Shown here piece by piece: positions 7,695-14,768 of a stretch of 18,493 bases of DNA. A model generated the notes under the pieces. The model had not been told where the DNA came from. It worked only from the letters and a program-made list of their open reading frames with translations, and did no database searches. Origin of the DNA: Lachnospiraceae bacterium UBA1066 (GTDB lineage Bacteria; Bacillota; Clostridia; Lachnospirales; Lachnospiraceae); contig DCDB01000116.1 in NCBI GenBank assembly GCA_002316215.1, positions 1 through 18,493 on the forward strand, written 5' to 3'. Position 1 is the first letter of the stretch, and each line of letters begins with the position of its first letter. Made by a program: the position numbers and the translations under genes.

Positions 7695-8075
7695 TTACTT
7701 TTTTTCTTCCATATCAACACCGGCAATGCGGATATTGACGTCTGTAACTTCCATTCCCGTCATGTTTTCGATCGCGTTCTTAACCCTCTCCTGCACTGCC
7801 TTGCTGACTTCCGGAATGCTGAAGCCGTAATCGATATTCAGGGAAAGATCCACCGTCACGCAGTTGTCCAGAACATCGACGCGAACACCTTTCGAAAGGT
7901 TCTTGATGCCCATTTTCGCAACGAGCTCGTTTGTAATATTTCCGGCCATCGAAGAAACTCCCTTGACCTCCGTCGCAGCAAGCCCCGCGATAATTGCTAC
8001 GATCTCATCCGCAATCTTTACGGTTCCTATTTCACCGTCTTTGCTGATCGTATACGTTTTTCCTGATTCTGCCAT
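7695..8075 (-). CDS. Asp23/Gls24 family envelope stress protein (YqhY-like)
   Basis: A 126-residue Asp23/Gls24-family protein. The core runs from GEIGTVKIADEIVAIIAGLAA (about 14-34) through VKGVSSMAGNI to the conserved SLNIDYGFSIPEVSKAVQ and MTGMEVTDVNIRIAGV end. Family members are small cytoplasmic or membrane-associated proteins linked to cell-envelope homeostasis; the copy next to nusB is usually called YqhY and in Bacillus is linked to acetyl-CoA carboxylase regulation. The molecular role here is not evident. The ATG at 8073-8075 is preceded by GGAGG at eight bases and by a second AGAGG, and gives the family start; the frame extends to 8165 without conserved sequence. It is a single-gene unit with its own promoter (8254-8282) and terminator (7643-7670), and an unusual 5' leader of about 170 bases. 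Confidence 0.9.
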   Translation of the reverse strand: MAESGKTYTISKDGEIGTVKIADEIVAIIAGLAATEVKGVSSMAGNITNELVAKMGIKNLSKGVRVDVLDNCVTVDLSLNIDYGFSIPEVSKAVQERVKNAIENMTGMEVTDVNIRIAGVDMEEKK

Positions 8076-8188
8076 TTCCTCTGCCTCCGTCTGATGTTTT
8101 TCAGATCGACAATATCTGGAATTTTTCCTGCTCGCAGGATATCTTCCGAATCTGGATATTTTCATTATATATCTTCCTTACATATTCC

Positions 8189-8225
8189 GGGCACAAAACA
8201 TTTTGACCTTTTAACGTTTGTACCC
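8189..8225. repeat. Imperfect inverted repeat in the Asp23-gene leader
   Basis: GGGCACAAA (8189-8197) and TTTGTACCC (8217-8225) pair over nine positions with one G-T wobble. Read on the minus strand the element starts GGGTACAAACGTTAAAAGGTC, strikingly like the start of the element at 16653-16718 (TGATACAAGCGTCAAAAGTC). It lies about 20-60 bases downstream of the expected transcription start, so it could form a leader hairpin. It resembles a short dispersed repeat. Confidence 0.45.
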
Positions 8226-8253
8226 TGTCATTTCTAATATAACTCACAACACG

Positions 8254-8282
8254 ATTATAGCAACAAGCCCCGGAAGATTCAA
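8254..8282 (-). promoter_or_regulatory. Sigma-A-type promoter for the Asp23/Gls24 gene
   Basis: Minus-strand -35 TTGAAT (8277-8282) and perfect -10 TATAAT (8254-8259) are separated by exactly 17 bases. The -35 box overlaps the last codons and stop of prfC (TGA at 8279-8281). Transcription would start near 8247, giving a leader of about 170 bases before the ATG at 8075. This is the closest match to the sigma-A consensus in the window. Confidence 0.75.
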
Positions 8283-9874
8283 TCTGAATCTTCCGTCCAG
8301 CCTCCGAACTCGGACAGCTTCAGCTTTTTGTTGCGGTCGCAGGTCATCCCGATACTCCACTCGTGTACAAACAGAAGAAGCGGATTTCCGCGCATATCCT
8401 TTATTTTCTTCATATCCGTCGTGCCTTCCAGATGTTCGATGTCGATGTCCTCAGGATTCTCTATCCAGCGGATATATTCATAAGGAAGGTTTTCCATATA
8501 GATCTCAACGTTGTATTCCGTTTCCAGACGGAACTTCAGGACATCCAGCTGCAGGACACCGACGACGCCGACGACGATTTCTTCCATGCCGGTACGGTAT
8601 TCCTGGAAAATCTGGATGGCGCCTTCCTGAGCGATTTCTTCCACTCCTTTGGTAAACTGCTTGCGCTTCATCGTATCGACCTGGCGCACCCGTGCAAAAT
8701 GCTCCGGTGCAAAGGTCGGGATCCCGCCGAACTTAAAGTCTTCTCCGGGCATACATACAGTATCCCCGATAGAAAAGTTGCCGGGATCGAAAACACCGAT
8801 AATATCACCGGCCCAGGCTTCGGAAACAACATGCCGGTCATCCGCCATCATCTGCTGAGGCTGGGAGAGCCTGGCTTTATGCCGTCCCTGTACATGCCAG
8901 ACTTCCATGTTCGCATCAAAATGTCCGGATACAATCCGCATGAAAGCGACCCGGTCGCGATGGTTTTTATTCATATTCGCCTGGATTTTGAAAACAAAAG
9001 CCGAAAAATCATGTGTCGCCGGATCGATCAGACCTTTATCCGACATTCTTGGAAGCGGCGGGCTTGTCATTTTAAGGAAATGCTTAAGGAAGGTCTCGAC
9101 GCCGAAATTTGTAAGGGCAGAGCCGAAAAAGACCGGCGACTGTTCGCCGCGGCTGACCTTCTTCTGGTCAAATTCAACGGAAGCCCCGTCCAGCAGCTCG
9201 ATCTCCTCGCGCAGAGTTTCTGACTCCGCCTCGGTCACATAAGGTTCAAGTGCGCTGTCGCCAAGCCGTATTTCTTCCTCTGTTCCTTCCTTTGTCCCCT
9301 TTAAGGTATCGTGGAAAATGAGCACCCGCGCCGTATTGCGGTCGTAGACGCCCTTGAAGTTTTTTCCGGATCCGATCGGCCAGTTTACAGGACAGCACGG
9401 AATCCCCAGCTCATTTTCAATTTCGTCGATGAGTTCGAAAGAATCCCTGGCATCGCGGTCCATTTTGTTGATAAAAGTAAAAATCGGGATATGGCGGCGT
9501 GCGCAGACCTTAAAAAGCTTTCTTGTCTGGGCCTCAACACCGCGTGCGCCGTCAATGACCATAACGGCTGAATCCGCTGCCATCAGTGTCCGGTAAGTGT
9601 CCTCGGAAAAGTCCTGATGTCCCGGCGTATCCAGGATATTGATGCAGTAATTATCATAGTTGAACTGCAGTACGGAAGATGTTACGGAAATTCCTCTCTG
9701 CTTCTCAATTTCCATCCAGTCGGATACTGCATGCCTTGCCGTTGCCTTTCCCTTGACGGACCCTGCCAGATTGATGGCGCCCCCGTAAAGAAGAAATTTT
9801 TCCGTCAAAGTCGTTTTTCCGGCATCCGGGTGGGAAATAATCGCAAAGGTACGGCGTTTCGTTATCTCGTCCAT
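8279..9874 (-). CDS. prfC: Peptide chain release factor 3 (RF3)
   Basis: GTPase that removes RF1/RF2 from the ribosome after termination. The 531-residue protein has the G-domain motifs SHPDAGKTTLTE (14-25), DTPGHQDF (82-89) and INKMDRDA (135-142), then the translation-factor domain II and the RF3-specific C-terminal domain; length matches RF3 rather than EF-G (about 690) or LepA (about 600). The ATG at 9872-9874 has AAGGA upstream at a rather long spacing of about 12. It follows the phosphopantetheinyl transferase gene by 26 bases and probably ends the long operon; no clear terminator follows, and the promoter of the next gene overlaps its stop codon. Confidence 0.96.
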   Translation of the reverse strand: MDEITKRRTFAIISHPDAGKTTLTEKFLLYGGAINLAGSVKGKATARHAVSDWMEIEKQRGISVTSSVLQFNYDNYCINILDTPGHQDFSEDTYRTLMAADSAVMVIDGARGVEAQTRKLFKVCARRHIPIFTFINKMDRDARDSFELIDEIENELGIPCCPVNWPIGSGKNFKGVYDRNTARVLIFHDTLKGTKEGTEEEIRLGDSALEPYVTEAESETLREEIELLDGASVEFDQKKVSRGEQSPVFFGSALTNFGVETFLKHFLKMTSPPLPRMSDKGLIDPATHDFSAFVFKIQANMNKNHRDRVAFMRIVSGHFDANMEVWHVQGRHKARLSQPQQMMADDRHVVSEAWAGDIIGVFDPGNFSIGDTVCMPGEDFKFGGIPTFAPEHFARVRQVDTMKRKQFTKGVEEIAQEGAIQIFQEYRTGMEEIVVGVVGVLQLDVLKFRLETEYNVEIYMENLPYEYIRWIENPEDIDIEHLEGTTDMKKIKDMRGNPLLLFVHEWSIGMTCDRNKKLKLSEFGGWTEDSD

Positions 9875-9900
9875 AAAAATAAAAAATCCTTTCAGGTATC

Positions 9901-10473
9901 TTATTTAATAAGCCGTAATGGAACCTCTTCCAGCCGTATATCGAGCGGTACTCCTGCCCATACAGCGCAGAAATATTCTTTGTCAATATGCAGAAAGCGG
10001 TGCCAGCCGTCCATTTTTAAGTCTTTAAGGCCGTGCAGAAGCCCCTCGCCCGTCCATTTAATATAACTTTCTTTCATGACCCACATGCGGAAAAAGGCTT
10101 CCTGCCTGTCCTCGTGCGTCAGGAAATCACGGTATTCCCCGACAGAAAAAATTTTCTTCCCGAGCTTATCAATATCCGTCACACGCTGTTCCTGGATATC
10201 GATTCCGAGCGGTACGCCCCCGATGGCAAGTATGACATAAACGCCGGAATGACTGATATTGAACTCAATTTCCGGATGCTGCCCGAAATAGGGCTTGCCG
10301 TGTTCTTTTGTCTTTTTTCCGCATTCTTCAAGAGTGAGACCGTAAAGATGCATCAGAGCATAAGAAAGCAGTCTTTCAGCGATGCTGCTTGCATCCGTCC
10401 CACTCAGATCTTTTCGTTCGTTTATACGAACATAATATACATGGACCAGCCGGTCACTGTTCTTTTCTCTCAT
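9901..10473 (-). CDS. 4'-phosphopantetheinyl transferase, Sfp type
   Basis: Transfers the phosphopantetheine arm of CoA to a carrier protein serine. The 190-residue protein shows FNISHS (71-76), the Mg-site motif GIDIQEQR (90-97) and the second motif WVMKESYIKWTGEGL (131-145). In Sfp the first motif is D-I-E; here the second acid is Gln (D92, Q94), while E135 of the KES motif is present. I chose the ATG 10471-10473, which overlaps the end of gltX by 20 bases; an in-frame GTG at 10498-10500 is possible but has no better ribosome site. No NRPS/PKS genes lie nearby, so the substrate may be the fatty acid ACP or a distant carrier. Confidence 0.88.
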   Translation of the reverse strand: MREKNSDRLVHVYYVRINERKDLSGTDASSIAERLLSYALMHLYGLTLEECGKKTKEHGKPYFGQHPEIEFNISHSGVYVILAIGGVPLGIDIQEQRVTDIDKLGKKIFSVGEYRDFLTHEDRQEAFFRMWVMKESYIKWTGEGLLHGLKDLKMDGWHRFLHIDKEYFCAVWAGVPLDIRLEEVPLRLIK

Positions 10474-11923
10474 TTTCCGAAAGCTTTTCGATAGCCGCAC
10501 GTATCCGTGACAGCGATTCGTCCTTTCCGAGAATTTCCATGAGCTGCGTCGCGCCGCCGGGGGTCATCTGCTTTCCGGAAACTGCTGTCCGGATCGGCCA
10601 CATGACCTGGCCGTTCTTAAGTCCCCTGTCTTTCGCAAAGCCAAGGAGAAGGCTGTAGAGCGCATCGTTTCCGTAATCGTCTGCCGCTTCAAGGACAGGA
10701 AGCACGGCCTTAAGCGCCTCAAGCGATAACGGAATTGTTGTCTTCATTTTCTTATGTTCATACATGGAGCAGTCATAATCCGGTACTTTTTCCAGAAAAC
10801 CGATCAATTCCGGGATGTCCTCAAATGTCTCGATCCTGCTTTTTGCCATATTTGAAATCTTTTGAAGATCAAGATCTTTCGAGATTGCCTGGCGGATAAA
10901 CGGCATCGCTCTGTCCTGATACTCACGGTCATCCATGCGGCGGATATACTCGCCGTTCATCCATTTTAGCTTGGCAATATCAAAAACCGCCGGGCTCTTA
11001 TTAATCTTGCGGTAGTCAAACTCCTTCACCAGCTCAGGCAGGGTCTTAATCTCCTGATTATCCTCCGGGCTCCAGCCCAGAAGAGCGACATAATTGACGA
11101 TGGCCTGCGGAAGAAGCCCCTGGTCTACCAGATCCTCAAACGAGGAATGCCCGGAGCGTTTGGACAATTTGTGATGCTCTTCATCGGTAATCAGAGGGCA
11201 GTGCACGTACGTCGGAATGTCCCAGCCGAAAGCTTCATAGAGCCTGTTATACTTCGGGCTCGAGGAAAGGTACTCATTTCCCCGTACAACATGCGTGATT
11301 CCCATCAAATGGTCATCAATGACATTAGCAAAATTATACGTCGGATATCCGTCGGATTTTATAAGAATCATATCATCAAGCTCTTTATTCTCAACCGTGA
11401 TATCTCCGTATATTTCGTCATGAAAAGTCGTCGTTCCCTCATTCGGGACATTAAGGCGGACGACATGGGGTATCCCCGCTTCAAGATTTGCCCTGATTTC
11501 TTCCTTCGAAAGAGAAAGGCAGTGCTTATCGTACATCGCATATTCTTTATCCGAGCCCTGCTCTTTTAAGCTGTCCAGACGTTCCTTCGTACAGAAACAG
11601 TAATAGGCATCTCCCTGCTCAATCAGCTGCCCGGCATACTTATTGTATATTCCCAGCGCGCAGCGCTCACTCTGGACATAAGGCCCTGCGCCTCCGTCTT
11701 TATCAGGTCCTTCGTCAAATGAAATTCCGGCATCGCTGAGCGTCTGGTAGATAATTTCCAGAGCTCCCGGAACGAAACGCTCCTGATCCGTGTCCTCGAT
11801 GCGCAGCATAAAGCTTCCGCCGGCATGCTTGGCAATCAGATAAGAATAAAGTGCTGTACGTAAATTTCCGACATGCATCCTGCCTGTCGGGCTTGGGGCA
11901 AATCTCGTTTTTACCATCTTCAT
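10454..11923 (-). CDS. gltX: Glutamyl-tRNA synthetase
   Basis: Class I aminoacyl-tRNA synthetase charging tRNA-Glu (in many Clostridia also tRNA-Gln, which is then amidated by GatCAB). The 489-residue product has the HIGH-type signature PSPTGRMHVGN (10-20) and the KMSKS-type loop KLSKRSG (252-258), in normal order and length. The ATG (11921-11923) overlaps the sirtuin-like gene's TGA (ATGA), suggesting coupled translation; an in-frame ATG two codons later (11915-11917) is also possible. No T-box leader is present because there is no intergenic space upstream. Confidence 0.97.
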   Translation of the reverse strand: MKMVKTRFAPSPTGRMHVGNLRTALYSYLIAKHAGGSFMLRIEDTDQERFVPGALEIIYQTLSDAGISFDEGPDKDGGAGPYVQSERCALGIYNKYAGQLIEQGDAYYCFCTKERLDSLKEQGSDKEYAMYDKHCLSLSKEEIRANLEAGIPHVVRLNVPNEGTTTFHDEIYGDITVENKELDDMILIKSDGYPTYNFANVIDDHLMGITHVVRGNEYLSSSPKYNRLYEAFGWDIPTYVHCPLITDEEHHKLSKRSGHSSFEDLVDQGLLPQAIVNYVALLGWSPEDNQEIKTLPELVKEFDYRKINKSPAVFDIAKLKWMNGEYIRRMDDREYQDRAMPFIRQAISKDLDLQKISNMAKSRIETFEDIPELIGFLEKVPDYDCSMYEHKKMKTTIPLSLEALKAVLPVLEAADDYGNDALYSLLLGFAKDRGLKNGQVMWPIRTAVSGKQMTPGGATQLMEILGKDESLSRIRAAIEKLSENERKEQ

Positions 11924-12645
11924 CTGTATACATTCGGAAGGATATCGCGCGGCTTTACATGATAAATCATATCCGCGATATTATCCGAATAATTTTCCTC
12001 CTCATTAATTAAAATAATCCTGTTTCCGTCAAAATATTTAATGCAGCCCTGCGCCAGCATGGAATCCATCGTGCAGCCTAAGACCAGCAGCGTGTCCGCC
12101 TGGGAAATTTCATTTGCCGCATCTGTAACCAGCTGATTCCGGATCATTTCGCCTGCAAGGGTGATCTGCGGACGGACAGGCTGTCCGCATTTTGTGCAAA
12201 GCGGGATGCCGTCTGCATTTTTCATAAACTCCACGTCATATTCCGTATGGCAGTGCGGGCAGCGGTTCTGGTAAACAGAGCCGTGCAGTTCCAGGACGTG
12301 ACGCATCCCCGCTCTTCCGGGAATTCCGTATACGGATCTTGTTACAACACTGAAAAGCTTCCCGTCGTCTTCCATCTTTTTAAGCGCATGGATGCAGGCA
12401 TCCGGCTCCCCAAGCTTGCTCAGGATTTCGTTGTGATAAAAATCGAAGAAGGTCTTCATCCTCGTGTTATAGAAAGAAGCAGAAAAGATTTCTTCCGGTG
12501 AATATCCGTATTTTGTCTCGATTGCATAGGCCGTGTCGACCAGACGGTAGTCCAGGCACCCGCAGTCGGCAGCAACGTGACGGCCGAGGAGACAGACGAT
12601 GTGACCGCTGTTGCGAATAGCATCTTCAAGGCTTTTTGTATCCAT
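11920..12645 (-). CDS. Divergent Sir2-family (sirtuin) protein
   Basis: The 241-residue protein has a sirtuin layout but altered cofactor motifs. Present: the zinc ribbon CPHC (129-132) ... CTKC (150-153), the catalytic His in LELHGS (H121), and VRPQITLAGE (157-166), equivalent to the family R-P-x-V-x-F-G-E. Altered: the GAG motif is LLGRHVAADCG (19-29), the expected P-D-F-R reads LDYR (31-34), the TQN-I-D-G segment reads TRSVYGIPGRAG (102-113), and G-T-S-L reads GCTMDS (190-195). The protein may not be an NAD-dependent deacylase of the usual type. The ATG at 12643-12645 has AAGGAGG eight bases upstream; a TTG two codons earlier is too close to that site. It lies between ftsW and gltX and overlaps gltX. 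I recall similar proteins annotated as Sir2 in other Clostridia, but no function. Confidence 0.82.
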   Translation of the reverse strand: MDTKSLEDAIRNSGHIVCLLGRHVAADCGCLDYRLVDTAYAIETKYGYSPEEIFSASFYNTRMKTFFDFYHNEILSKLGEPDACIHALKKMEDDGKLFSVVTRSVYGIPGRAGMRHVLELHGSVYQNRCPHCHTEYDVEFMKNADGIPLCTKCGQPVRPQITLAGEMIRNQLVTDAANEISQADTLLVLGCTMDSMLAQGCIKYFDGNRIILINEEENYSDNIADMIYHVKPRDILPNVYR

Positions 12646-12653
12646 AAGCAATT

Positions 12654-12660
12654 CCTCCTT
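12654..12660 (-). promoter_or_regulatory. Ribosome binding site deciding the sirtuin start
   Basis: A perfect AAGGAGG on the minus strand lies eight bases before the ATG at 12643-12645. An in-frame TTG at 12649-12651 is only two bases from it and therefore unlikely as the start. Confidence 0.85.
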
Positions 12661-12701
12661 TTCCTTATTTGAAGCTTATAAAACAGCCCTCTGAACCGTA
12701 C

Positions 12702-13868
12702 TCAGTAGGCATTAACGACATCGCCCCAAAGATCCCTTTCTTCTTTCCTGAAACGGATTTTCCGGGATACTGAAAGCGCAACCGACATTTCCAGCATCAG
12801 TAACAGTACAGAAGTACCCCCGTAACTGATAAACGGAAGCGTTATTCCCGTCGTCGGTATTAAATTAAGCACAACACATATATTCAGGATTACCTGAAGA
12901 GATATATGTGCAAAAATCCCTGTCACCATAAGCGATCCGTATAGATCCGGCGCATTCTGGGCAATAAAGAACAGGCGGTACAGCATATAAATAAAGAGCA
13001 GGATGACAAGAATTCCGCCGAAAATCCCGAGCTCTTCGCATACAATCGAAAAAATCATATCATTCTGCGCCTCCGGAAGGGCACCCAGCTTCTGCGTGCT
13101 GTTTCCGAGACCTTTTCCGAAAAGACCACCGCTTCCCAGAGCATAAAGCGCCTGAAGGATCTGATATCCGTCACCGTCTGCATACTTTTCCGGATTCTGC
13201 CAGACCAGTATTCTTGATATACGGAAAGAGGTTCCGGATGAGGCATATTTCCATAAAACATAAACTCCTGCAGCTATCAATGCCGCACCCACTGCCGCAA
13301 GAATGATAAATGGCGCGGTTCTCGGATGCGCGACAAAAATAATAACGCAGTCCATAAGGAAAATAATAATCGCGGTACTCAGGTTCTCTGTAAAGTAGTA
13401 AGCAAAGAAAGCCAGCAGTGCACCTGCAAAAAGCGGGAGCAGACAGGCCTTGATTCCCTTAAAGCGGCGTCCCATCTTTACAATCAGCAGCGGGACTAAA
13501 ACGATCACGGCAATCTTCGCCAGTTCTGACGGCTGAAACTGGACTCCCAGCTTAAGCCATCTCCGGGCTCCATTCACCGAAACGCCCAGAGGACTCCTGA
13601 CCAGCGCCATTAGTGCAAGTGCAGCTACAAAAATAAAGCCTCCCACTTTCCACAGGATATGATAATCCAGAAGGGAAAGTAAAATTGCAAGCACGATGGC
13701 GCAGATTGAAATAATCGCCTGTTTTGAAAAATAGTACATGTCATTTCCGAATTTCACCTGGGCCGTGTAAGCGCTCGTGCTGTAAAGCATGACGAGGCCG
13801 AAGCCTGTCAGGAGCAGGATCACGGCGACAAGGCTGTAATCATAATAATCTGTCTTGCGTTTTTTCAA
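12702..13868 (-). CDS. ftsW: SEDS family peptidoglycan glycosyltransferase FtsW/RodA
   Basis: Polytopic membrane enzyme that polymerises lipid II into glycan strands with a partner class B penicillin-binding protein. The 388-residue protein has about ten hydrophobic segments, NGARRWLKLGVQFQPSELAK (99-118), the catalytic-Asp region PEAQNDMIF (D270) and GITLPFISYGGTS (341-353). The NGARRWL/QPSELAK combination fits FtsW; RodA remains possible because no class B PBP gene adjoins. The start is TTG (13866-13868), overlapping the HPt stop as TTGA, with GGGAG about seven bases upstream; MKKRKTDYYDYSL is a normal N-terminus. The next gene, the sirtuin, begins 56 bases on with no terminator seen. Confidence 0.93.
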   Translation of the reverse strand: MKKRKTDYYDYSLVAVILLLTGFGLVMLYSTSAYTAQVKFGNDMYYFSKQAIISICAIVLAILLSLLDYHILWKVGGFIFVAALALMALVRSPLGVSVNGARRWLKLGVQFQPSELAKIAVIVLVPLLIVKMGRRFKGIKACLLPLFAGALLAFFAYYFTENLSTAIIIFLMDCVIIFVAHPRTAPFIILAAVGAALIAAGVYVLWKYASSGTSFRISRILVWQNPEKYADGDGYQILQALYALGSGGLFGKGLGNSTQKLGALPEAQNDMIFSIVCEELGIFGGILVILLFIYMLYRLFFIAQNAPDLYGSLMVTGIFAHISLQVILNICVVLNLIPTTGITLPFISYGGTSVLLLMLEMSVALSVSRKIRFRKEERDLWGDVVNAY

Positions 13869-14218
13869 TCCTTGTCTCCCATGATTTTCAGGTACTGCTG
13901 ATAAGCCTCCCGGAATCCGGCATAATCTTCATCCAGTGTTTCGTAGCTTTCATGCCTTAAATCCTCAACGACTCTGCAGACCGCATTGTAGAGCGGAGTA
14001 AGGCTGAGATAGGCGGATACGCCTTTCAGCGTATGCGCTTCTTCAAAAGCCTGTTTATAATTCTTGCTTCCGAGAGCCGCATCCAGGCTTTCAAAGCTGG
14101 CGTCATTCGTAAAAGTATAAAGACATTTGACATACAGCCCTTCATCCTGAAGAAAACGGTTCATTGCCTCCGGCACATTGCAGCCCCATGCCTCCAGTCC
14201 GTCAATTACATTAGCCAT
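13865..14218 (-). CDS. Stand-alone HPt (histidine phosphotransfer) domain protein
   Basis: A 117-residue, mostly helical protein made of one HPt domain. The phosphorylatable His is H62 in the motif AHTLKGVSAYL (61-71), and the following LYNAVCRVVEDLRH helix matches the family. Such proteins relay phosphate between a hybrid histidine kinase and a response regulator; neither is encoded in this window. I placed the start at the ATG 14216-14218 with AAGGAG about ten bases upstream; the frame extends to 14248 but would overlap the DUF5662 gene. It starts one base after that gene's stop and overlaps ftsW (TTGA), so the product is made together with a cell-wall synthase. Partner and output are unknown. 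Confidence 0.87.
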   Translation of the reverse strand: MANVIDGLEAWGCNVPEAMNRFLQDEGLYVKCLYTFTNDASFESLDAALGSKNYKQAFEEAHTLKGVSAYLSLTPLYNAVCRVVEDLRHESYETLDEDYAGFREAYQQYLKIMGDKD

Positions 14219-14219
14219 T

Positions 14220-14768
14220 TTATTTCTGCTCCTTTCGTAAAAAAACATTCCTGATGTATGCGATTGTTCTCACTTCCCCCTCCTCCGACCACATGCGGAG
14301 AAGAAATTCCATCTGTTCTTTTGTTTCAGGATGGATATACCAGCTTTTTTCTTTATTCTTCAGGAAATAATTCAGCGGTTCGGTATCCGTATAGTCTTTC
14401 CCGAGATAAACTCTTGAAGCGCTGACCCTGTCAAAAATCATTTCGGCGACATACTTCTCCGGCATTCGTGTGCCTCCGAGAACCAACAGGCTGTTCGGAT
14501 CTCCCGAATAGTCTATCCAGTACTCAAAATGGTGCTTATTTCTTCCTTTGTGATGCAGCCAGGCCGTAGAAACGCCGTCTGCTTCACGCTCTGCATTGTT
14601 CGGGCTCCGCGTCCCCTGGTAATATTTTGCCCCCACCCAGAATTCTGTCGGCGAAAGCTTTGATAAATCATGGAACAAGCCCTGTCTTATAAGTCCGGCC
14701 CTCAGGCAGTAGCCCATAACCAGATTATGATGTTTTGTTATCGTCTTCAGATGTCCGATGATGTTCAT
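14220..14768 (-). CDS. DUF5662 family protein, unknown function
   Basis: A 182-residue soluble protein that I recognise as the DUF5662 type found in Clostridia and phages; no activity is established to my knowledge. Visible features are a His/Asp pair GLFHDLSKLSPTEF (H33, D34), the YYQGTRSPNNAERE segment (49-62) and a His-rich stretch LHHKGRNKHHFEYW (71-84). The spacing of H-D and H-H resembles the metal-binding residues of HD-type hydrolases, but that is inference. No signal peptide or membrane segment is evident. The ATG at 14766-14768 lies 44 bases inside the upstream GH13-like gene and lacks a strong ribosome site, so initiation probably depends on translation of that gene. The HPt gene follows after one base. 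Confidence 0.75.
   Translation of the reverse strand: MNIIGHLKTITKHHNLVMGYCLRAGLIRQGLFHDLSKLSPTEFWVGAKYYQGTRSPNNAEREADGVSTAWLHHKGRNKHHFEYWIDYSGDPNSLLVLGGTRMPEKYVAEMIFDRVSASRVYLGKDYTDTEPLNYFLKNKEKSWYIHPETKEQMEFLLRMWSEEGEVRTIAYIRNVFLRKEQK

Noticed and set aside
8363..9223. 286-codon open frame on the plus strand
   Set aside because: It is entirely antisense to prfC, whose motifs are clear, and the translated sequence shows no recognisable domain; it is a shadow of the conserved gene.
11920..12645. Sirtuin-like gene as part of a Sir2-based antiphage system
   Set aside because: It is surrounded by ftsW and gltX in a tight housekeeping operon, is a single-domain protein, and no Argonaute, HerA, SMEK-type or other defence partner is present.
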